Assembly: GCA_050946535.1 (NCBI GenBank)
Contig: JBMNUZ010000019.1
Coordinates: 1 to 27,318 of the forward strand
Direction: 5' to 3'
Origin: RUG708 sp050946535
GTDB taxonomy: Bacteria > Bacillota > Clostridia > Peptostreptococcales > Anaerovoracaceae
DNA: 27,318 nucleotides
Made by a program: the position numbers and the translations under genes
The notes under the pieces: model-generated
Database searches by the model: none
Told to the model about the DNA's origin: nothing
The model's input: only the letters and a program-made list of their open reading frames with translations
Shown: positions 15,374 through 22,467 of the stretch, piece by piece
How positions within the stretch are numbered: position 1 is the first letter of the stretch
Layout of the letters: each line of letters begins with the position of its first letter

Positions 15374-16129
15374 TTACTTAAGCCCGTATCTCTCTTTCAG
15401 CAGATCGAAAACTTCTCTGTCCGTCATGCCGTCTTCCTCTTCCGGGACACCATCGAGGAATGCCTTGACATCGCTGTGATTGAGAGCTTCCGACTTTCCG
15501 GCCATATTCCTGCTGCCCTTGTCTATGATGTAATAATGAATGTCAAGCTCGTCAAAGATCGAGATGATGAAATCGACGCTCAAATCGAAACCGAAGCACA
15601 TGATCTGCTCCGTGCTGCAGCCGGCCGAAACAAGTCGTCTGATCTCTTCCGCATCAGGCTGCGTCATGATCATCAGGCGTTCTTTCCTCACTCCGTTTCT
15701 GGTCAGGAATGTGTACATGTCTGCGCTTTCAGCCAGGATCTTTCCCGACGTATAGCTCAGACCCGAAAGTATTTCTTCTCTGGACGCGCAGACCTTGATG
15801 CCACGGCTCAGCGTGAAATCCTTCCTGAGCCGCAGATATTCGAGACCGTTTTCGTCTGCTTTCCTGCGTATCAGCTCTGAGGCTCCCGCATCCGGCGAAG
15901 TACCGTCTATTATCACTTTTATTCCGGTTCTGTCGATCCACCTCTGGATTCCCGCATCATCCAGAAACGAGGAAATGATAGTAATATTTCCGCCGGGCGA
16001 TTTTGAAGCTCCGTATTTACCCGAAACGGCAGCATACAGCTTATCGGTGTATTGCGACAGTTTCGTCACGAGATCCGCGCATTCGTCCGAACCGACGAAC
16101 GCCATTATTTTCTGATCTATAGATTCCAT
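15374..16129 (-). CDS. Divergent precorrin-6A reductase-like (CbiJ/CobK) protein
   Basis: The 251 residues follow the CbiJ/CobK layout. There is an N-terminal beta strand with a Gly loop (IMAFVGSDECADLVTKL), then DGTSPDAGASELIRRKADEN in the place of the DATHPYA motif, then LEYLRLRKDF. The C-terminal half has QPDAEEIRRLVSAGCSTEQI and later IHYYIIDKGS, like the LVTKDSG strand of the family. Key family motifs are altered (GTSPD for ATHPF, DKGSRNMAGK for KDSGGAG), so catalysis may differ or be lost. It lies 15 bases after the TPR gene, sharing a transcript, and upstream of cobO, which supports a corrinoid link. Assignment rests on remote similarity. Confidence 0.6.
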   Translation of the reverse strand: MESIDQKIMAFVGSDECADLVTKLSQYTDKLYAAVSGKYGASKSPGGNITIISSFLDDAGIQRWIDRTGIKVIIDGTSPDAGASELIRRKADENGLEYLRLRKDFTLSRGIKVCASREEILSGLSYTSGKILAESADMYTFLTRNGVRKERLMIMTQPDAEEIRRLVSAGCSTEQIMCFGFDLSVDFIISIFDELDIHYYIIDKGSRNMAGKSEALNHSDVKAFLDGVPEEEDGMTDREVFDLLKERYGLK

Positions 16130-16144
16130 GAATTTTCCGACCTT

Positions 16145-19100
16145 TTAATTCTTTTTCTTATTTTTATGCAGGAACGAGAAGATCGATCTAGGTTTTTCAT
16201 CCTTCATCTCCGACTCGAGCATCGTGATCTTCTCACGGATATTCGACGCCTCAGGGTTGTACTTGAGCAGGATCCTGTAGCATGAAGCCGCTTCGCTCCT
16301 GTTTCCGAGTTTTTCATAAGACATGCCTTTATACTTGTATGCCGTCTCCATGGCGGATGTGCTGACTTCGTTCTTATGCATGATCACAGTGTTGAAATCC
16401 TCGACGGCATCGTCGTAACGGGCTAGATTGTAGTATGCCACTCCTCTGTTGACGTACAGATTTACAAAGTCGCTGTCAATCTTGAGACCTATTTCTGCGG
16501 CCTCGAGCGCTTCTTCGTATTTGTTGAGTGCGTTGTTGCACTTTGAAATGTAGCTGTAGGCCGACAGGTTTTCAGGGTCGAGCTCTGCCGATTTTCTGAA
16601 GTCTTTGTCCGCTTCCTCGTATTTGCCGGAAAGCAGCCAGATAATTCCTCTGAGAAGGAACAGTTCCTCGTTGTCAGGATCGAGCTCCAGCGCCTTGTCT
16701 ACATCCTTCATGGCGTCCCCGAGTCTGCCCTGCTCCGATCTGTACTTCGCCCTGCAGACGTAAGCCTCGACATTTTCAGGATCGATTTCGACTGCCCTTG
16801 AGTAGTAGTATTCCGGTCCTTTCTCAACGTCGTTGATATAGTCGGTTTCGGCGCTGCCTTCGCCGCCTTCCTCTCCTTCTCCTTCTTCTTCTTTTTCTTT
16901 TCGTTTTCCTTTTCCGGATTTCTTACCGTCGCCTTTTCCGATTTTTTTACCGTCATCTTTTCCGGATTTTTTGCCGTCATCTTTTCCGGACGCTTCTGAT
17001 TCGCTGACAGTGTCTGCGCTGTCTGTGCCGTGCACAACTTCCGTCGTTTCTTCAATCTCGTATCCGGAAATTATCTTTCCGATGAGGATATACAGTTCCG
17101 CATCGTCAGGCTTCAGCAGCAGCGCACAGTTGATGTCGTCGAGAGCACGCTGATCTTCGCCTCTTTTCGCAAATATCTCTGCACGCTTTTTGAACGAGCT
17201 GTAATCCTCGCGATCGAGCGTAACCGCTTTCGTGTAATATTTTATTGCGTTGTCGAAGTCGCCGCTGTTGTAGAAACTATCCGCCGCCGCAGATACATAT
17301 CTGTGATTGTCAGGATCGTAATCGCATGCGCTGAGGAACCACCTGAGCGACTTTTTCATATCACCTCTGTCTTTGGCTATCAGTCCCATCAGGAATCTAA
17401 CCGCAGCGTTGTCAGGATTGTCGGCCATCATCACATCTGCGATGATCTCGGCGCTGTCGAGCTTTCCGGATCTGTAAAGAGCCAGAGCTTTGTAATAGTA
17501 AAGTTTTTCCGGCTCCCCGGCGGCCGACGTGCCGGATTCCGCGCAGAGAACCGCTCTGTGCAGTGATCCTTTATTGATGTATTCCTTTATGCACTCCACG
17601 TAAAATTCTGTCTCAGAAGATCCTGTGAGGACCGCATATTCGAGCGGAATGAAGAGTTCGTCCGAACTTTCCCCGTTTTTGATCTTCATGAGCGAGTCGT
17701 AGGCGTCTGCGTCGGACGGGTGTCCTATGAGAGCAAAAGCCGACTTTCTGTAATCCGAAAGTTCCTTTACATATCCGAGCTTGTAAAGCATGCGTGCTTT
17801 CATCGCGCAGAGAGGAGCCGGATCTTCAGCAAGCTTTGCAGCCGAATCGTACATGTCGAGAGCCTTGTCATTTTCGCCTCTCACCTGATAAATCATCGCG
17901 AGAATTTCACGCACTCCTTCGACATGATAATCGGCGTCGATCGCGTTGGCGAACGATTCGGTCGCCGTCTGAAGCTGTCCTGTTTCGACTTCGCAGCGGC
18001 CCTTGAGCGCCCATGAAGCGGCGTCCATAGAAGAAATATCCACCGAATTTATCTTTGCGAGCGACTCCGCATAATGACCGGATTCAAACAGGATCTCAGC
18101 CATGGAAATGTCAGAGATGTCGTCGAACTTTTTCTGATCTATTATGTTGTGATCTATGTCTTCGATCAGGTATCCGGCGCGCTGGTACATGATGTCATCG
18201 CGCCCGATCGTCTTTAATATCTGCCTTGCCTCAGCCTCTCTCTTCATGAGGTAAAGTGCGTAGGCTTTTTTGAAAACGAGCAGCGACGATTCCTTGTACG
18301 TTTCGGAACTCTTGGAAAGTTCGTAATACGCTTCGGTCATCCTGCCCTTTGCGCTGTATCCATCTGTTTCATCGATGATTTCAAGGATGTACGGAGGAAT
18401 CTTCATCGTGCTCAAATCGTATTTATTTTCAGGCTTGCTGCCTGCTGCACAGAGCATATCTATGTTGTGATCCTTGTCTTCGCTGATGCGGTCAGGTCCG
18501 TCGAGTTTTGCAAGCAGCTTAGCTCTCGCAGTCAATGCGTTTTTCGAGCTTCTGTCGGCTCTGCACGCCGTTTCGTAATAATAAAGAGCATCTTCGTACT
18601 GTTCCCTCTGTTCGAGAATAGTGCCTTTCAGAACGCGTATTTCCGACTCGTAAATTCCGAGCTCGAGCATGAGATCGGCTATGTAGTCTGCCTTTTCTAT
18701 GCTGCCGTTCTGTATATACAGGCTGCAGAGAGCAAAGTATGCTTTGTAGTTCTCGTAATCCTCTGAAATCAGATTTTCGAAGTATGCCGTCGCCTCGTCG
18801 AGACGGTTGTTTTCGATAAGGCGTTCGCCCGCTCCGTTCTTTTCAGACAGCGACTCCTTCGCAGATTTATCTGCCGGAAACTCTTTTCTGAGACCTCCGT
18901 CGGGTCTCATCTCTAGATATTCTTTTTTCAGCCTTGCCGCTGCTTCACTGTCAGGGAATTTCCTCGCGACAGCCTCGACCGCGCATGCTGCGAGATAGAC
19001 CTGTCCTCTGCTGATGCGCTTCTCCGCATCTTCTATGAGTGAGATGAGTTCGCCGAGATCTTCGTCCGTCATATCTTCAGGGAGTTTCGCGTAATTTACG

Positions 19101-19402
19101 GCGTCGCGCTTTATACTTCTGAGATAGATGTTATGCAGAACGTCGATACCGTAGACTTCTGCAAGATGAGCCGGATGATTCTGGATATCGGCATCTCTGA
19201 TCACTGTTTTTACAATGTCCGACGGTATATATTTGTGTAACTGCACAAAATCAATTACAGCTGTCATCGCTGCTTCGCTGTCATCCTGATACGCCTGGCT
19301 GACAGCATCGTGCCACAATTTTTCGTTTCTTCTCGTTTCAATGCTTTTATATATTTTTTCGAGTTTTCTTTTCAACTCTGTTACATTTGGATTTATTATC
19401 AT
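16145..19402 (-). CDS. Very large cytoplasmic TPR-repeat protein
   Basis: A 1085-residue protein built mostly of tetratricopeptide repeats, recognisable by spaced Gly/Ala/Tyr positions such as EYYYSRAVEIDPENVEAYVC and DAMKDVDKALELDPDNEELF. No signal peptide or membrane segment is visible. An N-terminal region of about 200 residues is not TPR-like. Between two C-terminal TPR blocks, residues about 787-848 form a charged low-complexity insert of GKDDGKKSGK-type repeats followed by an acidic Glu/Gly run. The C-terminus is strongly basic (HKNKKKN). The ATG at 19402 has GAGGAG eight bases upstream and an extended -10 promoter behind it. Function is unknown; such proteins usually scaffold complexes. 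It is followed closely by the CbiJ-like gene. Confidence 0.85.
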   Translation of the reverse strand: MIINPNVTELKRKLEKIYKSIETRRNEKLWHDAVSQAYQDDSEAAMTAVIDFVQLHKYIPSDIVKTVIRDADIQNHPAHLAEVYGIDVLHNIYLRSIKRDAVNYAKLPEDMTDEDLGELISLIEDAEKRISRGQVYLAACAVEAVARKFPDSEAAARLKKEYLEMRPDGGLRKEFPADKSAKESLSEKNGAGERLIENNRLDEATAYFENLISEDYENYKAYFALCSLYIQNGSIEKADYIADLMLELGIYESEIRVLKGTILEQREQYEDALYYYETACRADRSSKNALTARAKLLAKLDGPDRISEDKDHNIDMLCAAGSKPENKYDLSTMKIPPYILEIIDETDGYSAKGRMTEAYYELSKSSETYKESSLLVFKKAYALYLMKREAEARQILKTIGRDDIMYQRAGYLIEDIDHNIIDQKKFDDISDISMAEILFESGHYAESLAKINSVDISSMDAASWALKGRCEVETGQLQTATESFANAIDADYHVEGVREILAMIYQVRGENDKALDMYDSAAKLAEDPAPLCAMKARMLYKLGYVKELSDYRKSAFALIGHPSDADAYDSLMKIKNGESSDELFIPLEYAVLTGSSETEFYVECIKEYINKGSLHRAVLCAESGTSAAGEPEKLYYYKALALYRSGKLDSAEIIADVMMADNPDNAAVRFLMGLIAKDRGDMKKSLRWFLSACDYDPDNHRYVSAAADSFYNSGDFDNAIKYYTKAVTLDREDYSSFKKRAEIFAKRGEDQRALDDINCALLLKPDDAELYILIGKIISGYEIEETTEVVHGTDSADTVSESEASGKDDGKKSGKDDGKKIGKGDGKKSGKGKRKEKEEEGEGEEGGEGSAETDYINDVEKGPEYYYSRAVEIDPENVEAYVCRAKYRSEQGRLGDAMKDVDKALELDPDNEELFLLRGIIWLLSGKYEEADKDFRKSAELDPENLSAYSYISKCNNALNKYEEALEAAEIGLKIDSDFVNLYVNRGVAYYNLARYDDAVEDFNTVIMHKNEVSTSAMETAYKYKGMSYEKLGNRSEAASCYRILLKYNPEASNIREKITMLESEMKDEKPRSIFSFLHKNKKKN
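16910..16990 (-). repeat. 24-bp in-frame tandem repeat inside the TPR gene
   Basis: TTTTCCGGATTTTTTGCCGT-type units start at 16910, 16934, 16958 and 16982 (partial), each 24 bp and keeping the reading frame. They encode the GKDDGKKS repeats. Unit divergence is small, so copy number may vary between strains. Confidence 0.85.
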
Positions 19403-19440
19403 GAGTGTTGCTCCTCTTATTTCAAAAATGTACTCGTTAT

Positions 19441-19449
19441 ATTATAGCA
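19441..19449 (-). promoter_or_regulatory. Extended -10 promoter for the TPR gene
   Basis: The minus strand reads TGCTATAAT, a perfect TGn-extended -10. The -35 at 17 bases (TAGTAT) is poor, as is common for this class. The predicted start near 19434 gives a leader of about 32 bases. Confidence 0.65.
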
Positions 19450-19581
19450 TTTACAAACTATAAATACTATTGATGTAAAACAAAACCCTTGACAAAATCA
19501 CATACTGGCGTTCTCTCAATGTAGCTGAGTACAAAAGCTGGAAACATTTTTTGTATTAATCTGGAATGATACCTGAACATA

Positions 19582-19827
19582 GCTGAAACAGAATATGGGA
19601 GCCTGGCGGAAGCCGGAAATGAAGGATACGGAATTTGGTCGAGCGCTGAATCTGAGAGGAATGGGATCCGGACGTAAACAGAATATGAATTACAGATAGT
19701 TCTGAACAGATACAGGACAGGGGGAAACAAAATATTAATGAACGATGGTTTTGAGTGAGCGTATATAGGTCCAGGCGGAAACAGAATATGAATGGAAGAT
19801 AGTTCTGAGCGGATACGGATCAGGGCG
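19582..19827. repeat. Imperfect ~50-bp repeats with an AAACAGAATATGAAT core
   Basis: Units start near 19674, 19723 and 19777 (lengths 49, 54 and 50) and share the core AAACAGAATATGAAT followed by GATAGTTCTGA. An earlier, more diverged unit starts at 19584. The first and third of the clear units agree at roughly four fifths of positions. No coding or RNA function is recognised. Confidence 0.75.
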
Positions 19828-19968
19828 GAAGCCGGTAAAAAGGGAGATTGCCGGAAAAGGTATTCCATTTTTTTCTGGATTTTTATCAGCAACAGTTGCT
19901 TCGAAGAGCTGCCAGAGCAATGAAAAGCTCAGACGATGGATTTTCTCCTGCGATGGTCCGTCAGCAAT

Positions 19969-20004
19969 AAAAAAATCCCCCGCTTTTTTTTTTAACGAGG
20001 GATT
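19969..20004 (-). terminator. Intrinsic terminator after the DUF308 gene
   Basis: A nine-base-pair stem with one G-T pair (19974-19982 with 19996-20004), a 13-base A-rich loop and a T-rich tail (TTTTTATT) on the minus strand. It starts about 10 bases past the stop codon. Confidence 0.85.
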
Positions 20005-20014
20005 CATCAGTTTA

Positions 20015-20530
20015 TTAAAGATCTTTGAATTTCAGCGCCGAAAGCAGCATCAAAATTCCTGAAACGATCATGTAGACGCCCATCAGCATGACCAGCACGT
20101 AAACTCCCTTTGAAGGGACTATGCACATGAGTATACCGAACGCTACATGAACGATACCGGAAAATATCGCATAGCCTCCTCCAGTGTGTTCGCGTATCAG
20201 CAGATAAGCCGACCTGAATCTGTCGATACCTGCTATGAACGCTATTACACCGATGATGCAGCCTGTAATGAACACCGTGATGTCGCTGTTCAGCATCAGA
20301 TATCCACCGGCCGCCGCCATGACGATTCCAGCGATCAGGTTCAGGGCTTTGCCGCCTTGCTTCCACAAGACGAGAGACGCAATGATATCATAAGCACCGA
20401 TTACCAGAATCACGAGTCCCACGGCAACTGCCAGAACAGATGCAACCTGCTCGCGGAAGACGAAGAACAAAATACCGGCAGCTATCAGCACGAGCGAAGT
20501 AATTACTCCGAACTTTTTAAAAATACTCAT
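20015..20530 (-). CDS. DUF308/HdeD-like integral membrane protein
   Basis: A small membrane protein of 171 residues. I chose the ATG at 20530, which begins MSIFKKFGVITSLVLIAAG and has AAGGAGAG 11 bases upstream. The open frame extends 49 codons further but lacks a signal and would place charged, non-membrane residues first. About six hydrophobic segments are spaced evenly (for example SLVLIAAGILFFVF, VLAVAVGLVILVIGAYDII, ALNLIAGIVMAAAGGYL and VFITGCIIGVIAFIAG), the internally duplicated pattern of the HdeD/DUF308 family. HdeD aids acid resistance in E. coli, but the role of Firmicute members is unknown. It has its own promoter and terminator, so it is probably a single-gene unit. Confidence 0.85.
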   Translation of the reverse strand: MSIFKKFGVITSLVLIAAGILFFVFREQVASVLAVAVGLVILVIGAYDIIASLVLWKQGGKALNLIAGIVMAAAGGYLMLNSDITVFITGCIIGVIAFIAGIDRFRSAYLLIREHTGGGYAIFSGIVHVAFGILMCIVPSKGVYVLVMLMGVYMIVSGILMLLSALKFKDL

Positions 20531-20565
20531 ATATGCTGACTCTCCTTTCCAAAATTTATGATTTA

Positions 20566-20574
20566 AGTATATCA
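20566..20574 (-). promoter_or_regulatory. Extended -10 promoter for the DUF308 gene
   Basis: The minus strand reads TGATATACT, a TGn-extended -10 close to consensus, giving a start near 20559 and a leader of about 29 bases. The -35 region is not recognisable. Confidence 0.6.
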
Positions 20575-20624
20575 TAAGGTTCGGGAAAAGAACGCAGCAA
20601 CTTGTCCGCATCACTCCGTCGCGG

Positions 20625-20760
20625 AAATGAATCACCTTCTGGACTTGTTCCTCCGCGGTAAAATGAACAACCCACACAGGCAGTCCCGCCGAATAGATGA
20701 AAGATGTTCACGGACTCGCGACACCCCCGGCGCATAAACGAATCGCCTTCAGCCTGTTCC
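20625..20760. repeat. Degenerate direct repeat past the DUF6382 gene
   Basis: AAATGAATCACCTTCTGGAC (20625-20644) and AAACGAATCGCCTTCAGCC (20736-20754), each continuing to TTGTTCC or TGTTCC, are related copies about 110 bases apart. A minus-strand frame of 72 codons spans both and repeats EGDSF, but it has no ribosome binding site and no known family, so it is not called as a gene. Confidence 0.5.
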
Positions 20761-20776
20761 AAATAACAAATCAAAT

Positions 20777-21523
20777 CTACGAGACGAGTCCGTCTATCAG
20801 ATCGCGCAGACGGCTTTTCAGGCTTTTCCTTGTTTTGTACATTCCGGCCTCCTCCTTTAACGCCGTGAGCGCGCTGCTTTCGGCACTTTCTCCGCCTTCA
20901 GCTGACTCTTCACTCCTGCTTTGCCTGCCTTCATTGCTGATCTGAACACATCTTCGTGCAGACGCCTCTGTCAGGAGCATCAGCGGACGCAGCTCATCAC
21001 TCACCGAATAAAGCCTTCCCTTGAAGTCAGACAGCATCATGATATCCCTGTCGTCCGTCATGCAGTATTCTATCGCCGTATCCGCGATGTCGGCCAGCTT
21101 CTCCCTGATGCCCATTTCATTTTTATATCCGGGAATGTACATGAACCTGACCCCGGAAGCTCTGTGCCTGCAGAAAATGTGTTCGTCGCTGTCGAACGGA
21201 AGATCCGACGGTTTTAAGAGAAAATCCCCGCACAGGCGCAGCGTTTCCAGAAAGGCAGAGCATATGGAAAAGACGTCGCGTGCGCCAGCCATCCCGCTCT
21301 TCAGTATTTCGTCGAGACGCATGCATCCGTCGGCCGCGTAGAAGATTCTCGTTCCTCTGCCTTCGAAAACGCACCGCATATTGAGCAGGGCTCTGCACCT
21401 GTTTCCTGTCATGATCTGGCGTTCGAATTCGCTGAACTGAGTCTTCTTTGTAAAATAGCTGACGTGGCCGTTTCCAGTATCAGATTCCCTTATGCTGTCG
21501 AATATTCCTCCTGAATCATTCAA
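20777..21523 (-). CDS. DUF6382-type protein linked to the Tad operon, lacking an FHA domain
   Basis: About 248 residues. The N-terminal two thirds resemble DUF6382: SYFTKKTQFSEFERQIMTGN, then MRLDEIL, then FLETLRLCGDFLLKPSDLPF, then FMYIPGYKNEM, the conserved PGY segment. In many Firmicute Tad loci this domain is followed by an FHA domain. Here the C-terminus is instead an acidic Ser/Glu stretch and a basic tail (KTRKSLKSRLRDLIDG). The frame is open up to a GTG at 21550, but GGAGG is nine bases before the TTG at 21523, just past the preceding stop, so I start there. It is the last gene of the Tad unit. The role is unknown; a cytoplasmic regulator or adaptor is a guess. Confidence 0.65.
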   Translation of the reverse strand: MNDSGGIFDSIRESDTGNGHVSYFTKKTQFSEFERQIMTGNRCRALLNMRCVFEGRGTRIFYAADGCMRLDEILKSGMAGARDVFSICSAFLETLRLCGDFLLKPSDLPFDSDEHIFCRHRASGVRFMYIPGYKNEMGIREKLADIADTAIEYCMTDDRDIMMLSDFKGRLYSVSDELRPLMLLTEASARRCVQISNEGRQSRSEESAEGGESAESSALTALKEEAGMYKTRKSLKSRLRDLIDGLVS

Positions 21524-21525
21524 AA

Positions 21526-22467
21526 TCAACCACCTCCGCAGACGCTGCACGGTGTGTATCCCTTTTTTACAGCATCTTTTTTATCCATTGTCATGATAAA
21601 CTTGTCTACCGCGCTGCATTCCGACGTATGAAAACTTCCGCCGTAACGGAAAATATACACCGTCATTCCGTCTGCTTCCTTACCGTTTGTGCAGAGCCTG
21701 CATCTGCTGTACTTTTTTCTTATCGCGGGCGAGAGCAGTACCGTTTCAGGATATGCATTGGCGTATCTGCACGATCTGCTGTGATACCTTCCGCCTGTTC
21801 TCGGGAATATGATCACAGGCGTTCCGTCTCCGCTCTGCTCCATTCTGTCGAACGAAAACGGAGAACCTCCGCTGCTGTAACCGTCCCATCTGTGAAATAC
21901 GATTTCGTTTTCGAGCTGTATTTCTTTCACGAACGGAAGCGGCATTTTTATCTCTGTGTCATAGCTGTAGATCAGTTTTTCGAAACCGCCTGTTCCTTCG
22001 ACCGTAATACCTCGTACGAGCGCCTTTTTGTGAAACTGGCTTCCGTCCACGCCCGATTTTTCAAGCGCATTTTCGATGTTTGCGGAAGCGGTGGCACCTT
22101 GCACTACGCTTATACTGCTGCGCTGCATTTCACTGCAGGAAGTGCAGTATACGGCCGTTTCAAGGAAACACGCCTTGATAAGCCAGCACAGCGTGACGAC
22201 AGCGATTATGTACACGGGAAGCCCTATTGCCGCTTCGACGATCATGCTGCCTCTTTTCGCCTTCATATTTGGAAACAGAATGCCGATGCATCTCTGACGC
22301 CTGAAATGTTCAAGACAAAATTGAATTTCATGCAGCAGATATTCAATATTCCTGAAAAACGTTCCGGCAGCATGCGCTGGTGCTGATATGCAGTCATGAT
22401 TCTCTTCCGGACGCGTGATCTCTCTTCCGTATTTTCTGTGCAGTTTTTCCATGCAATTTCTCATCAT
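21526..22467 (-). CDS. TadE-like pseudopilin with two C-terminal His-Cys/Cys-Cys motifs
   Basis: The 313-residue frame has a type IVb prepilin-like segment KRGSMIVEAAIGLPVYIIAV (about 71-90) with Gly73 before Ser and Glu78, then a predicted outer domain. Its C-terminus holds two copies of a metal-knuckle motif with identical spacing: His229, Cys233, Cys256, Cys259 and His280, Cys284, Cys307, Cys310 (H-x3-C-x22-C-x2-C). The second ends with GYTPCSVC, as in Ada-like C-terminal zinc motifs of other Firmicute proteins. The ATG at 22467 overlaps the DUF5702 gene stop. An alternative ATG at 22266 begins MKAKRGSM and would remove 67 residues of cytoplasmic extension, but it has no good ribosome binding site. 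It probably works as a minor pilin or pilus-assembly protein. Confidence 0.7.
   Translation of the reverse strand: MMRNCMEKLHRKYGREITRPEENHDCISAPAHAAGTFFRNIEYLLHEIQFCLEHFRRQRCIGILFPNMKAKRGSMIVEAAIGLPVYIIAVVTLCWLIKACFLETAVYCTSCSEMQRSSISVVQGATASANIENALEKSGVDGSQFHKKALVRGITVEGTGGFEKLIYSYDTEIKMPLPFVKEIQLENEIVFHRWDGYSSGGSPFSFDRMEQSGDGTPVIIFPRTGGRYHSRSCRYANAYPETVLLSPAIRKKYSRCRLCTNGKEADGMTVYIFRYGGSFHTSECSAVDKFIMTMDKKDAVKKGYTPCSVCGGG

Larger units (their letters stand above)
19403..20014. other. Intergenic region with TPR promoter, degenerate repeats and a terminator (612 bases)
   Basis: From left: the TPR promoter, a unique stretch to about 19580, imperfect repeats at 19582-19827, a stretch to 19970 with no recognisable content, and the terminator of the DUF308 gene. 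Minus-strand frames across this region translate to repetitive, membrane-like but family-free sequence and are taken as artefacts. Confidence 0.7.

Noticed and set aside
19467..20007. Two overlapping minus-strand frames (141 and 90 codons) with repeated Phe-Pro-type segments.
   Set aside because: They follow the ~50-bp repeats, have no known family and no ribosome binding site, and one starts inside the terminator.
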